Shown here: piece after piece, positions 17,655 to 26,688 of the stretch
Layout: the number at the start of each line of letters is the position of its first letter
How positions within the stretch are numbered: position 1 is the first letter of the stretch
From: JBBQUN01 sp963717115
Lineage (GTDB): Bacteria; Actinomycetota; Acidimicrobiia; Acidimicrobiales; SZUA-35
DNA: 64,000 bases
NCBI GenBank assembly: GCA_963717115.1
Contig: CAVQVO010000017.1
Coordinates: 124,001-188,000, forward strand
Direction: 5' to 3'
Notes under the pieces: model-generated
The model's database searches: none
What the model saw: the letters and a program-made list of their open reading frames with translations, nothing else
Told to the model about the DNA's origin: nothing
Position numbers and translations under genes: made by a program

Positions 17655-18287
17655 ATGACCTCGCCACGGATCCCGAAACCCGTGCCGGGCCAGGTCCTGC
17701 ACAACGAGCGGGTCGCCGGGGCACTCGACGACGTCTGGTCCCGGTTCGGATCCCGCGATTCGCTCTTCCCGAACCTGGCGCTCGACGCGGTGCTGGTTCG
17801 CGCCGACCAGGGGGAACTGCGGGCCGCACTGCCCCGGATGCTGGAGCTGGCAACCAGTCCGCTCGCCGACCCCGAGGGTGCGGTTGCGGTCTTCGATCGG
17901 CTGGAGGCCGCCGGGTGGTCCGATTGGGCCGCCGACGAGCGTCGCTCGATCGAACGGGTTCTCGACCAGTGGTGGCTCACCGAGCTGGCGCTCGAGCCGG
18001 GGGAGCCCGCACTCCACGAAGTGCTCGGGGCCCTGGCCCGGCTCGACATCGAACTCGTCCGGTGGCTCGACCCGTGGCTGCGTGACCTCGACGGTCCCGG
18101 CGCCCGGCACCTCGCCTCGATGGTCGACGACCAGCTCTCGTGGTCCCGTTGGCAGGAAACCCCGGATCGTCGGCGCCAGGTTCTCGCCTGGACCCGATCC
18201 GAGCCGGTCGTGATGGGCCTGACCGTCGTCGGTGGTGTCCACCTCGAACCCGGGCAGCTCGGTGACGCCCTGGATCGGATGCTCTGA
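17655..18287 (+). CDS. uncharacterised protein, 210 aa
   Basis: I do not recognise a family. The protein is rich in Leu, Ala, Asp and Trp, looks mostly helical and soluble, and has no signal peptide, membrane segment or cysteine pair. Codon use matches its neighbours, and it is followed three bases later by the NAD(P)HX repair gene, so it is probably the first gene of that operon. A putative -10 box ends 7 bases before the ATG. Confidence 0.7.
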   Translation: MTSPRIPKPVPGQVLHNERVAGALDDVWSRFGSRDSLFPNLALDAVLVRADQGELRAALPRMLELATSPLADPEGAVAVFDRLEAAGWSDWAADERRSIERVLDQWWLTELALEPGEPALHEVLGALARLDIELVRWLDPWLRDLDGPGARHLASMVDDQLSWSRWQETPDRRRQVLAWTRSEPVVMGLTVVGGVHLEPGQLGDALDRML

Positions 18288-18289
18288 CC

Positions 18290-19690
18290 ATGCAGCCCGT
18301 GGTGACCCCGGCCGAGATGCGCTCGATCGATGCGGCCGCCGACGAACCGGTCGAGGTGCTCGTCGAGCGGGCCGGCTGGGCCGCCGCCACCGAGGCGCGG
18401 CGCCTGCTGGGTGGCGTGTCCGGAACACGGATCGTGGTGATCGCCGGTCCCGGAAACAACGGGGCCGATGGTCGGGCCGCGGCGCGGCACCTGCAGCGGT
18501 GGGGTGCATCGCTCGTGATCCTCGATCCGGGCTCCACCGATCGGCGATCGTTCGTGCGCGCCGATCTGGTGATCGACGCCGCGTTCGGCACGGGTCTCCG
18601 TGATGGGTTCGAGGGTCCCGACCTGCTCCGTCCCGACGGGACACGGCCGCTCGTGTTGGCCGTCGACATCCCGAGCGGCCTCGACGGTCTCACCGGCGAG
18701 GCCCGGGGATCGGTGCTCGCCGCCGATGCGACGGTGACGTTCGGGGCGTGGAAGCCCGGGCTGTTGTTCGCCGCCGGACCGAGGCTGTGCGGACGGGTCG
18801 CCGTTGCGCCGATCGGCCTCGACTGTTCGACCGTGAAGTGTGCGCTGATCGAACCGGCGGACGTCGGTCGGTGGCCGCGTCGGGACGCCGATGCCCACAA
18901 GTGGCAATCGGCGGTCTGGGTGGTCGGGGGCAGCCCATCGCTGCCGGGGGCACCCCGGTTGTCGACCCGGGGAGCCGCCCGGGCCGGAGCCGGCTACGTC
19001 CTGGCGTCCATCCCCGGTCTCGCCGCCGACGAACTCCGGCTCCCCGCCGAGGTCGTCGGTCGGGAGCTGGTCGGCGACGGCTCCTCGTCGGGCGGTCCCG
19101 GCGGAACCTGGGGTGCGGCGGTGCTCCGGGGGCTCGACCGGGTGGCGGCGCTGGTCGTCGGTCCCGGTCTCGCCACCGATGCGACCACCGGCGCCGAGGC
19201 CCGTCGGGTGATCGCCGAGGCACCGATTCCGATCGTGATCGATGCCGGGGCGCTCGATGCCGTCGCCGCCGATCCGTCCGGTCTCCGACGGCGCTCGATC
19301 CCCGCCGTGCTGACGCCACACGATGGGGAGTTCGCCCGGTTGGTCGGGCACGCCCCGGGGCCCGATCGGGTGGCCGCGGCACGCGAGGCCGCGGTCCGAC
19401 TCGGGGCCGTGGTGCTGCTGAAGGGCCCGGCCACGGTCGTCGCCGACCCGGCGGGAAGGGCCGCCATCTCGGTTGCCGGCGACCAACGACTGGCGACCGC
19501 CGGTACGGGCGACGTGCTGGCCGGCATCATCGGTGCCGGCCTGGCACTCGGGCTCGAGCCGTTCGAGGCCGCCGCGTTCGGGGCCGAGGTACACGGCCGG
19601 TCGTCGCTCCTCGGATCGCCGGTGGGATTGGTCGCCGGTGATCTCCCCAGGCTCGTCGCCCACCTGCTCAGTCGGAACGTGGCCCGATGA
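18290..19690 (+). CDS. nnrED: bifunctional NAD(P)HX epimerase/dehydratase
   Basis: This 466-residue fusion repairs hydrated NADH and NADPH. The N-terminal half is the NnrE epimerase (VIAGPGNNGADGRAAARHL, DIPSGLDG). The C-terminal half is the ADP-dependent NnrD dehydratase, with VLTPHDGEFARL and the ribokinase-like GTGDVLAGIIG nucleotide motif. The epimerase part is shorter than in E. coli. It starts three bases after the previous gene and overlaps alr by ATGA. Confidence 0.93.
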   Translation: MQPVVTPAEMRSIDAAADEPVEVLVERAGWAAATEARRLLGGVSGTRIVVIAGPGNNGADGRAAARHLQRWGASLVILDPGSTDRRSFVRADLVIDAAFGTGLRDGFEGPDLLRPDGTRPLVLAVDIPSGLDGLTGEARGSVLAADATVTFGAWKPGLLFAAGPRLCGRVAVAPIGLDCSTVKCALIEPADVGRWPRRDADAHKWQSAVWVVGGSPSLPGAPRLSTRGAARAGAGYVLASIPGLAADELRLPAEVVGRELVGDGSSSGGPGGTWGAAVLRGLDRVAALVVGPGLATDATTGAEARRVIAEAPIPIVIDAGALDAVAADPSGLRRRSIPAVLTPHDGEFARLVGHAPGPDRVAAAREAAVRLGAVVLLKGPATVVADPAGRAAISVAGDQRLATAGTGDVLAGIIGAGLALGLEPFEAAAFGAEVHGRSSLLGSPVGLVAGDLPRLVAHLLSRNVAR

Positions 19691-20808
19691 GTCGGGCGTG
19701 GCTCGACATCGATCTCGATGCGATCGCCCACAACGTCTCGATGCTCGGAGCCGTGGCGTCGGGGAGTGAACTGTGTGCGGTGGTGAAGGCCGATGGTTAC
19801 GGCCATGGCGCAGTCGAAGTCGCCCGGACGGCACTGGGAGCGGGCGCATCCCGATTGGCCGTGGCCCAGGTGGCCGAGGGTGTCACGCTCCGTCGAGCCG
19901 GCATCGAGGCGCCCATCTGGGTGCTGTCCGAACCCGCGCCTCGCGAGTACGCCGAGGTGGTCGAGTACCGGCTCGAGCCGGCGGTCTACACCGCCGAATC
20001 CCTCGCCGTCCTCGACGACGCCGTCACCCGGTCGGGCGTCGGTGCTGCCGCGGTCACGGTCCATCTGAAGGTCGACACCGGAATGGGGCGGGTGGGCGCG
20101 ACCTCGGCGTCGGCGCTCGACCTGGCGCGCACCATCGTGGCCGGCGACGCGTTCGAGCTCGGTTCGGTCTGGACCCACCTGGCCCGGGCCGACGAGATCG
20201 GGCATCCCCTGAACGGGCAACAACTCGAGCGCTTCGACGCGCTGCTCGAGGAGTTGTCGTCGATCGGGATCGATCCGCCCCTCGTCCATGCGGCCAACAC
20301 GGCGGCGACCCTGGTGCTGCCCGAGAGCCACTACGACCTCGTCCGGTGTGGGATCGGCGTCTACGGCTGCCTGCCCGGACCCGAACTCGAAGACGTCGGT
20401 GACTTCCGACCGGCGATGCGCCTCGTGTCGGAGGTCGCCTTCGTGAAGCAGGTGCGCGCCGGCACGGCGGTCAGCTACGGGCACCGGAGGCGCCTCGCCG
20501 CCGACACCACCCTCGCCACGATCCCGATCGGCTACGCCGACGGGGTTCCCCGGGCCTGGTGGGAATCGGGCGAGGTCCTGATCGGCGGTGAGCGTCACCG
20601 ATTCGCCGGCATGATCACCATGGATCAGGTGATCGTCGACTGCGGCGACCGCAACGTGCGTCCCGGCGACGAGGTCGTGCTGCTCGGCGCCCAGGGCGGT
20701 GACGAGATCACGGCCGAGGAATGGGCCGGAGTTCTCGGCACCATCACCTACGAAGTGGTGTGTGGCTTCGGGCCTCGGCTCGAGCGGAGAATTCGGAGAC
20801 GTTCATGA
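19687..20808 (+). CDS. alr: alanine racemase
   Basis: Alr supplies D-alanine for peptidoglycan. The PLP lysine is K34 in AVVKADGYGHGA. VHLKVDTGMGRVG and the C-terminal IPIGYADGVPRAW and MITMDQVIVDCG blocks are conserved. Length (373 aa) is normal. It overlaps nnrED by ATGA and the following hydrolase by ATGA, so the three are translated from one message. Its presence with glmM-glmS gives this stretch a cell-wall theme. Confidence 0.95.
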   Translation: MSRAWLDIDLDAIAHNVSMLGAVASGSELCAVVKADGYGHGAVEVARTALGAGASRLAVAQVAEGVTLRRAGIEAPIWVLSEPAPREYAEVVEYRLEPAVYTAESLAVLDDAVTRSGVGAAAVTVHLKVDTGMGRVGATSASALDLARTIVAGDAFELGSVWTHLARADEIGHPLNGQQLERFDALLEELSSIGIDPPLVHAANTAATLVLPESHYDLVRCGIGVYGCLPGPELEDVGDFRPAMRLVSEVAFVKQVRAGTAVSYGHRRRLAADTTLATIPIGYADGVPRAWWESGEVLIGGERHRFAGMITMDQVIVDCGDRNVRPGDEVVLLGAQGGDEITAEEWAGVLGTITYEVVCGFGPRLERRIRRRS

Positions 20809-21791
20809 ATCCATGGTCGCTGATGGCCGGATTGGCCTCGGGTTGGCTCGGCGAGCGCTGGCTGATGCGGCGCATCGGCCGCGCCGGCTCGACGTCGGTG
20901 GCCGTCGCCATCCCGGCAACAGCCGTCGATCGGGTGATGACGACCCCCGATGGCGGTGAGGTCCGCTGGATCGAGGCCGGAACCGGTCGACCGCTGGTGC
21001 TGCTGCACGGCATCACGCTCGAGGCCGAGGCCTGGCACCACCAGTTCGCCCTGGCCGACCGCTGCCGGGTCATGGCCGTCGATCTCCGCGGTCACGGCCG
21101 GTCACGGGCCGGGTCCAACGGTGCCACGATCGGTGACAACGCCGCCGATCTGGCCCAGCTCCTGGTCGACGAGGACCTGCACGACGTGGTGTTGGCCGGC
21201 CATTCGATGGGGGGAATGGTCGTCGGTCGATTCCTGGCCACCGCCGATCCGTCGGTGGTGGCCAGGGTCTCCGGTGTGGCCTTCGTCGACTCCGCGGTTC
21301 GGGCCCCCGTTCCACCCGCCCGGTTCCAGGGCTCGATCGATCGGGTGCTGCAGGCGGGTCCGATCGCCGGCTTCACCGGAACGGTGCCCGACAACGACTT
21401 CGGGCGCCTGGCCGTGATGGCGACCTTCGGCCGCCGGCCGAGCCTCGGCGATCTGCAGCTGGTGGCCGACAGCTACGACCGGCTGCCCCGAGCGGTGTAC
21501 TGGAGCGCCTGGCCGTCGATCTTCGCACACGACGTGCGGGCGGAGCTGGCCGCACGCGACGATCTCGACCGGCTCCGCGTGGCGATCGTCGTCGGGGCGC
21601 TCGACCGGCTCACACCGGTGCGCTGCGCCAACGATCTCGCCACCGCGTTCCCTGCGGCCGAGGTGATCGTCGTTCCCCACGTGGGTCACCAGATGATGCT
21701 CGAGGATCCCGAAGGCCTGAACGAGGTCCTCGGTCGGCTCCTCGATCCCGTCGTCGAGGTCCGTCGATCCTCGGTCGACGTCGATCGCTGA
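20805..21791 (+). CDS. alpha/beta hydrolase
   Basis: A 328-residue alpha/beta-fold hydrolase. The oxyanion-hole HG lies in VLLHGITLEAEAWHHQ, the nucleophile elbow is GHSMGG, and the C-terminal acid and histidine are in VVGALDRLTPV and VVPHVGHQMM. The N-terminal 40 residues are weakly hydrophobic and may act as a membrane anchor. The substrate is unknown. The position after alr, before tsaE, is common in actinobacteria. Confidence 0.85.
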   Translation: MNPWSLMAGLASGWLGERWLMRRIGRAGSTSVAVAIPATAVDRVMTTPDGGEVRWIEAGTGRPLVLLHGITLEAEAWHHQFALADRCRVMAVDLRGHGRSRAGSNGATIGDNAADLAQLLVDEDLHDVVLAGHSMGGMVVGRFLATADPSVVARVSGVAFVDSAVRAPVPPARFQGSIDRVLQAGPIAGFTGTVPDNDFGRLAVMATFGRRPSLGDLQLVADSYDRLPRAVYWSAWPSIFAHDVRAELAARDDLDRLRVAIVVGALDRLTPVRCANDLATAFPAAEVIVVPHVGHQMMLEDPEGLNEVLGRLLDPVVEVRRSSVDVDR

Positions 21792-21806
21792 GCCGGACGA
21801 CCCCGC

Positions 21807-22913
21807 TTGCCCGTCCGAGTCCTGATCGTGGAGCCGTGGAACGGTGGCTCCCACGCACGTTGGGCCGACGGGTACCGTGCGGCGAGCCGTCACGTGGTCT
21901 CGAGCGTGGGCTTGCCTGCCGACCGTTGGCGTTGGCGCCAGCGCGGCGGGGCGGCGCCGCTGGCCGACCTCGTCCGTGGTCACGTGGCCGATCACGGACG
22001 GCCGGACGTCGTGGTGATCTCGAGTCCGGTCGACGCCGCCCGGCTCCTCGGGCTGCTGCGCAACGATCTGGCCGGGGTTCCGGTCGCCGTCTATCAGCAC
22101 GAGTCGCAGCTGCTCTACCCGAACGCGAAGGGAGCCGGGGCGAACGACGCCGATGCACTGCTCGACTGGTTCTCGTGGCTGGCCGTCGACGCCGTGTTCT
22201 TCAACAGCGACTGGCATCGTCGACAGGTGATCCGCGCCCTCCCGCCCTTTCTGGACCGTCTCCCCGACCGCGACCACCACCACCTGCTCGAGGCGGTTCT
22301 CGACAAGTTCGAGACGTTGCCGCTGGGGCTCGATCTGTCGTGGACCGAACCGTCGTCGCCGCCGTCGTCGCCGCGTTCGGGTCCGATCGTGTTGTGGCCG
22401 CACCGCTGGGAGCCCGACAAGGAGCCGGCGGTGTTCGCTCGGGCGGTCGACCGTCTGGTCGATCGGCGTCTCGACGTGGGGCTGGTCCTCGCCGGTGAAG
22501 CCGGACCCTTCGGTGATCCGATCCGGCAGCGCCTCGTCGACGCGCACGCCGACCGCGTCCTGGCCGTCGGTCCGTTCTCGCCGCCGGAGTACCGGTACTG
22601 GCTCGGCCGATCCGACATCGTGGTGAGCTGCGCGGCACACGACTTCTTCGGTGTCGCCGTCGCCGAGGCGGTGGCGGCCGGATGCGTACCCGTGGTGCCC
22701 GATGCGGTGAACTACCCGGATCTGCTGGGTCCGGGCGGAGCGGACTTCCTCTACCGGCCCGGCACCTTCGGATCACGGTTGGCCGAGGTGGTCGGCGAGG
22801 TCGATCGCTGGCAGCGGCGCGCCGTCCCGCTGGCCGCAACGATGCAACGCTTCGACTGGTCGGAGCTGGCCCCGGTCTACGACCGCCGAATGGCGATGCT
22901 GGCCGAGCGCTGA
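21807..22913 (+). CDS. DUF3524 glycosyltransferase, tRNA-queuosine mannosyltransferase-like
   Basis: The 368-residue protein begins with VLIVEPWNGGSHARWADGY, the signature of the DUF3524/GTDC1 family. An animal member of that family is known to mannosylate queuosine in tRNA-Asp. A GT-B donor-binding half follows, with VLWPHRWEPDKEP, VGPFSPPEYRYWL and HDFFGVAVAEAVAAG. The likely start is TTG at 21807, directly before the conserved strand. Whether the bacterial protein acts on tRNA is not known. No queuosine biosynthesis gene is in this window. Confidence 0.75.
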   Translation: MPVRVLIVEPWNGGSHARWADGYRAASRHVVSSVGLPADRWRWRQRGGAAPLADLVRGHVADHGRPDVVVISSPVDAARLLGLLRNDLAGVPVAVYQHESQLLYPNAKGAGANDADALLDWFSWLAVDAVFFNSDWHRRQVIRALPPFLDRLPDRDHHHLLEAVLDKFETLPLGLDLSWTEPSSPPSSPRSGPIVLWPHRWEPDKEPAVFARAVDRLVDRRLDVGLVLAGEAGPFGDPIRQRLVDAHADRVLAVGPFSPPEYRYWLGRSDIVVSCAAHDFFGVAVAEAVAAGCVPVVPDAVNYPDLLGPGGADFLYRPGTFGSRLAEVVGEVDRWQRRAVPLAATMQRFDWSELAPVYDRRMAMLAER

Positions 22914-23004
22914 CCGAGGCCTTGCCCGGGATCGGCCGGCCTGTCACGCTGTTGGCGCATGTCCGACCCCGAACCCTCCGAGACCCCGTGCTGACCGAGA
23001 ACCC

Positions 23005-23877
23005 GTGCTGACCGACGTCTCGGGCGTCGAGGTCGGCCACTGGACCAGCGACGCCGGCGACACCGGGTGCACCGTGATCATCCTCCCCGAGACGACCGTG
23101 GCCTCCGGCGAGGTCCGTGGCGGTGCACCGGCGACACGAGAATTCGCCCTGCTCGATCCCAGCCGGATGATGCAACAGGTGGATGCCGTGGTGTTGTCGG
23201 GGGGATCGGCCTTCGGGTTGGCCACCGCCGACGGGGTCATGCGGTATCTGGCCGAGCAGGGCCGCGGCTTCTCGACCGTCGGTGGTGTCGTGCCGATCGT
23301 CGTCGGGCTGTGCATCTACGACCTGACCGAGGCCGCCGGGCTCGATCCCGACGCACGACCCGGAGCCGAGGCCGGACGGGCGGCCGCCGCGGCGGCGTCG
23401 GGGGGACCCGTGCCCACCGGGCGGGTCGGCGGGGGAGCGGGAGCGACCTATCGCAAATGGTGGGGGCGGGACGGCCGCCGCCCGGGCGGGTTGGGAAGCG
23501 CGACCGTCCGGGAAGGTGCGGTCGTGGTCAGCGCCCTGATCGTGGTCAACGCGCTCGGCGACATCGACCCCGGCGATGGGTCGACCCCCGATCTGGTGCC
23601 GCCGCCGGTGTCGGCCACCGAAGCCGACTTCGGGACCAACACCACGATCGGGATCATCGTCACCAATGCCGCCATCGACAAGATGGGCTGCCACCTCCTC
23701 GCCCAGGCCGGCCACGACGGACTGGCCCGAGCGCTCGTTCCGGCGCACACCGCCGCCGACGGCGATGCCCTCGTCGCCGCGGCCACCGGTCAGGTCGAGG
23801 CCGACCTCACCCGGTTGCGAACGATGGCGACCACGGCGGTCGTCCGGGCGATCCGTTCGGTGCGAATCGCCCCCTGA
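23005..23877 (+). CDS. P1-family (DmpA-like) aminopeptidase
   Basis: P1 peptidases are Ntn-type enzymes that cut themselves to expose a Ser or Thr nucleophile and act as D-aminopeptidases, beta-aminopeptidases or related enzymes. The N-terminal TDVSGVEVGHWT, the LSGGSAFGLA motif and GRVGGGAGAT are clear. The self-cleavage region is NTTIGIIVTNA, so Thr is the probable nucleophile. At 290 aa it is at the short end of the family. The GTG start lies in the second copy of a 13-bp direct repeat. Confidence 0.82.
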   Translation: MLTDVSGVEVGHWTSDAGDTGCTVIILPETTVASGEVRGGAPATREFALLDPSRMMQQVDAVVLSGGSAFGLATADGVMRYLAEQGRGFSTVGGVVPIVVGLCIYDLTEAAGLDPDARPGAEAGRAAAAAASGGPVPTGRVGGGAGATYRKWWGRDGRRPGGLGSATVREGAVVVSALIVVNALGDIDPGDGSTPDLVPPPVSATEADFGTNTTIGIIVTNAAIDKMGCHLLAQAGHDGLARALVPAHTAADGDALVAAATGQVEADLTRLRTMATTAVVRAIRSVRIAP

Positions 23878-23906
23878 GTCGCTCCCGGACCGGGGCGGTG
23901 CGCCGG

Positions 23907-24875
23907 TCAACGGTCGACGTTGGCACCGCAGACCACGACGGCGACGTCGGTCTGATCGGCGGCGGGCTGCCAGCGACCGGAGCGGATCGCCGCGACGGGC
24001 GTGGCGGCCGCCGGCTCGACGAGGATCCGCAGTTCACGCCACAGCCATTGCTGGGCCTCGATCACGTCGTCGTCGGGAACGAGCACTGCGTGGGTCGTCG
24101 CTCGCCGCAGCGCCCGCCAGCCGATGGACCCCAGGCGGGTCGCGCCGAGCGCATCGGCGGCCACGCCCGACACCGGAACGTCGACGGGACCTCCGTGCTC
24201 GAGTGCCGTTGCGAAACTGGCCGTACCCGGGGTCTCACAGACCACCAGGTCGACGCTGTCGCCGAACCAGGTGGCCAGCCCGCCGGCCAGCCCGCCGCCA
24301 CCACAGGCAACGAGCACGGCGTCGAGTCCGGGCCGCGCCGAGTCGAGCTCGCGGCCGACGGTGCCGGCACCGGCCACGACCTCGGGTTGGTCGTAGGCGT
24401 GGATCGCGACGGCCCCGGTCCGGACCTGGTGGGCTCGGGCTGCCGCGAGGGCCTCGGCGTAGACGGCGCCGACCCGGTGCACGTCGGCGCCGAGTTCCCG
24501 AAGCCGTGCGACCTTGGCCTCGGCCGAGATCGTCGGCACGAAGACCGTCGCCGGGAGGCCGAGGTGCCGGGCGGCCCAGGCCACAGCAATGCCATGATTG
24601 CCGCCCGATGCCGCAACCAGTCCCCGCTCGGCCAGGGTCGGGTCCGCGTCGAGTTCGCACTGCGCGGCGTGGAGCGCTCCCCGAGCCTTGAAGCTGCCGG
24701 CATGTTGGAGGAACTCGAGCTTGAGGTGGGCCCGGACGGGTTGGGCGGTGCTCGACGAGTTGGCGAGTTCGCCCCAGTCGAGGGTCAGGATCGGGGTGGA
24801 ACGGATCGCACCGGCGAGACGGGCCGCCGCGCGCTCGATGTCGGATCGGGTCGGTCGATCGGCCGGCGGGGTCAC
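23907..24875 (-). CDS. PLP-dependent threonine/serine dehydratase family
   Basis: A fold-type II PLP enzyme of 322 aa. The Schiff-base lysine is in HAGSFKARGA, the phosphate-binding glycine loop in ACGGGGLAGG, and ASGGNHGIAVAWAA is typical of threonine dehydratase and serine racemase. There is no regulatory ACT domain, so it resembles the catabolic or racemase type rather than biosynthetic IlvA. GTG at 24875 is chosen because the frame farther upstream is only the antisense of tsaE. It diverges from tsaE. Confidence 0.85.
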   Translation of the reverse strand: MTPPADRPTRSDIERAAARLAGAIRSTPILTLDWGELANSSSTAQPVRAHLKLEFLQHAGSFKARGALHAAQCELDADPTLAERGLVAASGGNHGIAVAWAARHLGLPATVFVPTISAEAKVARLRELGADVHRVGAVYAEALAAARAHQVRTGAVAIHAYDQPEVVAGAGTVGRELDSARPGLDAVLVACGGGGLAGGLATWFGDSVDLVVCETPGTASFATALEHGGPVDVPVSGVAADALGATRLGSIGWRALRRATTHAVLVPDDDVIEAQQWLWRELRILVEPAAATPVAAIRSGRWQPAADQTDVAVVVCGANVDR

Positions 24876-24943
24876 GATCGGACCGTAGCCGGGCGGCCGG
24901 CCCGGCCGCCGCAGTCGGGCTCCGAGGTGTCGAAGCGGCCCGT

Positions 24944-24949
24944 TAGCCT
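24944..24949 (+). promoter_or_regulatory. -10 box for leaderless tsaE transcript
   Basis: TAGCCT ends 7 bases before the GTG start of tsaE at 24957. Initiation 7 bases downstream of the -10 would place the RNA 5' end on the start codon. No -35 close to consensus is visible. Confidence 0.5.
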
Positions 24950-24956
24950 GACGATC

Positions 24957-25484
24957 GTGTCCGACCTGTCCCACGCCTCGACGCCGCCTCCGTCGCCCGA
25001 TGGCGCGTGGTCGGTCACCACGGCCTGTGCGGCGCAGACCCGGTTCGTCGCCGAGTCGCTGGCCCCGCTGCTCGTCGACGGTGATCTGATCGTCCTCGCC
25101 GGGGACCTCGGGGCCGGCAAGACGTGCTTCACCCAGGGACTCGGCGTCGGCCTCGGGATCGAGGACCGGATCACGAGTCCCACCTTCACCCTCGCCAACC
25201 GCTACGACGGCCGATTGGGTCTCGACCACCTCGACGTCTATCGGCTCGACGACCTGGCCGAGACGCTCGATCTGGACCTTCCCGAACTGCTGGAGACGGG
25301 GGTCACCGTGATCGAGTGGGGCGAGCAGATCGAACCCGTGCTGCCGGTGGACCGACTCACGATCCGGCTGCTGCTGGGCGACGGCGACGACGATCGCGAG
25401 CTCCGATTCGAGCCCGGTTCGCCACGTTGGCTCGAGCGGATCGGGCCACTCGCCTCGTTGGCCGAGCGGTTGCCGCCGTGTTGA
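24957..25484 (+). CDS. tsaE: t6A biosynthesis ATPase TsaE
   Basis: TsaE (175 aa) is the ATPase that resets the TsaB-TsaD complex making t6A37 in ANN-decoding tRNAs. The P-loop GDLGAGKT (residues 49-56), the switch TSPTFTLAN and HLDVYRL with VIEWGEQ are all present. It starts with GTG just downstream of a -10 box and overlaps tsaB by 7 bases. It begins the tsaE-tsaB-rimI-tsaD operon. Confidence 0.94.
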   Translation: MSDLSHASTPPPSPDGAWSVTTACAAQTRFVAESLAPLLVDGDLIVLAGDLGAGKTCFTQGLGVGLGIEDRITSPTFTLANRYDGRLGLDHLDVYRLDDLAETLDLDLPELLETGVTVIEWGEQIEPVLPVDRLTIRLLLGDGDDDRELRFEPGSPRWLERIGPLASLAERLPPC

Positions 25485-26209
25485 TCCTGGCCGTCACCTC
25501 GGCCACGGCCAGCGTCGGTGTGGCCGTCGTCGACGTGGTTGCCGACGCCGGGTCCGCCGGGGCGCCCCCGGTGGCGTTCACGGTGCTGGCCGAGCGCCAG
25601 ACGGCAACCGACCGCCGACATGCCGAGGAACTGACCCCGATGATCGCCGACGCACTGGCCCGGGCCGGCGCGGCCCGTGGGGCGATCGTGCGCCTCGCCG
25701 ACATCGACCGGTTCGCCGTCGACATCGGTCCCGGGCGATTCACCGGGCTACGGGTTGGCCTCGCCACCGTTCGCACCCTGGCGCTCGCCACGTCGACGCC
25801 GGCCACCGGGGTGTCGAGTCTCGAGGCCCTCGCCGCCGAGTTCCCCGGTGCCACGGTCACCGCCATCGTCGACGCCCGCCGCGCCGAGGTGTTCCAGCAG
25901 CGGTTCTCGGTCGATGTGGCCGGAGTCCCCACGGCCCTGTGCGAACCGTTGGTCGGCGAACCGGCGCGATTCGTGGTCGAGGTCGCCGACCACGACGTCG
26001 TCGTCGGCGACGGGGGCGATCGCTACGCCGAGCTCTACGGCCGCCGTCTGGTCTCGGGCCGAGAGCCGTCACCGGTCACGATCGCCCGCTTGGCATCGGC
26101 CCGGCCGGGCGTCGAGGGTTCCCTCGTCCGACCCCGCTATCTCCGCGATCCCGACGTGCAGATCAACATCAAGACCCGGGCGATCGCCACGGATCGGCAA
26201 CCGTCGTGA
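25478..26209 (+). CDS. tsaB: t6A biosynthesis protein TsaB
   Basis: TsaB (243 aa) is the inactive kinase-fold partner of TsaD. The FAVDIGPGRFTGLRVGLATV motif is diagnostic, preceded by LILAVTSATASVGVAVV, the first strand of the ASKHA fold. The start is GTG at 25478 (or TTG at 25481), both inside the end of tsaE. The last bases overlap rimI (GTGA). Confidence 0.92.
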   Translation: MLILAVTSATASVGVAVVDVVADAGSAGAPPVAFTVLAERQTATDRRHAEELTPMIADALARAGAARGAIVRLADIDRFAVDIGPGRFTGLRVGLATVRTLALATSTPATGVSSLEALAAEFPGATVTAIVDARRAEVFQQRFSVDVAGVPTALCEPLVGEPARFVVEVADHDVVVGDGGDRYAELYGRRLVSGREPSPVTIARLASARPGVEGSLVRPRYLRDPDVQINIKTRAIATDRQPS

Positions 26210-26688
26210 TCATCGCGCCGCTCACGGTCGGCCACCTCGACGACGTCGCCCGGCTCGAGTCCGAGGTCAGTCCGCAGCCCTGGTCCCGCGAGCTCTTCGC
26301 CGGGGAACTCGACGTGTCGCCCTCACGGCGTCACTGGCTCGTCGTTCACGACGACGGTTCCCTCGTCGCGTTCGCCGGCATGATGCTCGTCGGGGACGAC
26401 GCCCATCTGATGAACATCGCCGTTGCCCCCGACCGACGCCGGCTCGGCGTGGCCCGGTTCCTGCTGACCCGCCTGCTCGACGACGTCGTCGAGCTCGGGG
26501 CCCGTCACCTGACCCTCGAAGTCCGCCCCGACAACACAGCGGCGCTTGCGCTCTATCGTGCTTTCGGCCTGTCGGTGGCCGGGACCCGTTCGGACTACTA
26601 CGGCCCCGGCGAGGACGCCCTGATCCTCTGGACGCACGATCTCGATCGTCCCGACCATCCTCGACATCTGATCGGAGATCGCCCATGA
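26206..26688 (+). CDS. rimI: ribosomal-protein S18 alanine N-acetyltransferase-like
   Basis: A 160-residue GNAT acetyltransferase. The acetyl-CoA loop reads VAPDRRRLGVARFLL, with NTAALALYRAFGLSV in the last helix and the SPQPWSRELFAGEL N-terminal segment typical of RimI. In E. coli RimI acetylates the N-terminal Ala of S18; in actinobacteria the gene is regularly placed between tsaB and tsaD. It overlaps both neighbours by four bases. Confidence 0.9.
   Translation: MIIAPLTVGHLDDVARLESEVSPQPWSRELFAGELDVSPSRRHWLVVHDDGSLVAFAGMMLVGDDAHLMNIAVAPDRRRLGVARFLLTRLLDDVVELGARHLTLEVRPDNTAALALYRAFGLSVAGTRSDYYGPGEDALILWTHDLDRPDHPRHLIGDRP

Noticed and set aside
23067..24956. Very long open frame running from the P1 peptidase into tsaE on the plus strand
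   Set aside because: It is an Arg-rich shadow of high-GC coding on the other frames; the real genes (P1 peptidase, minus-strand dehydratase, tsaE) explain the region.
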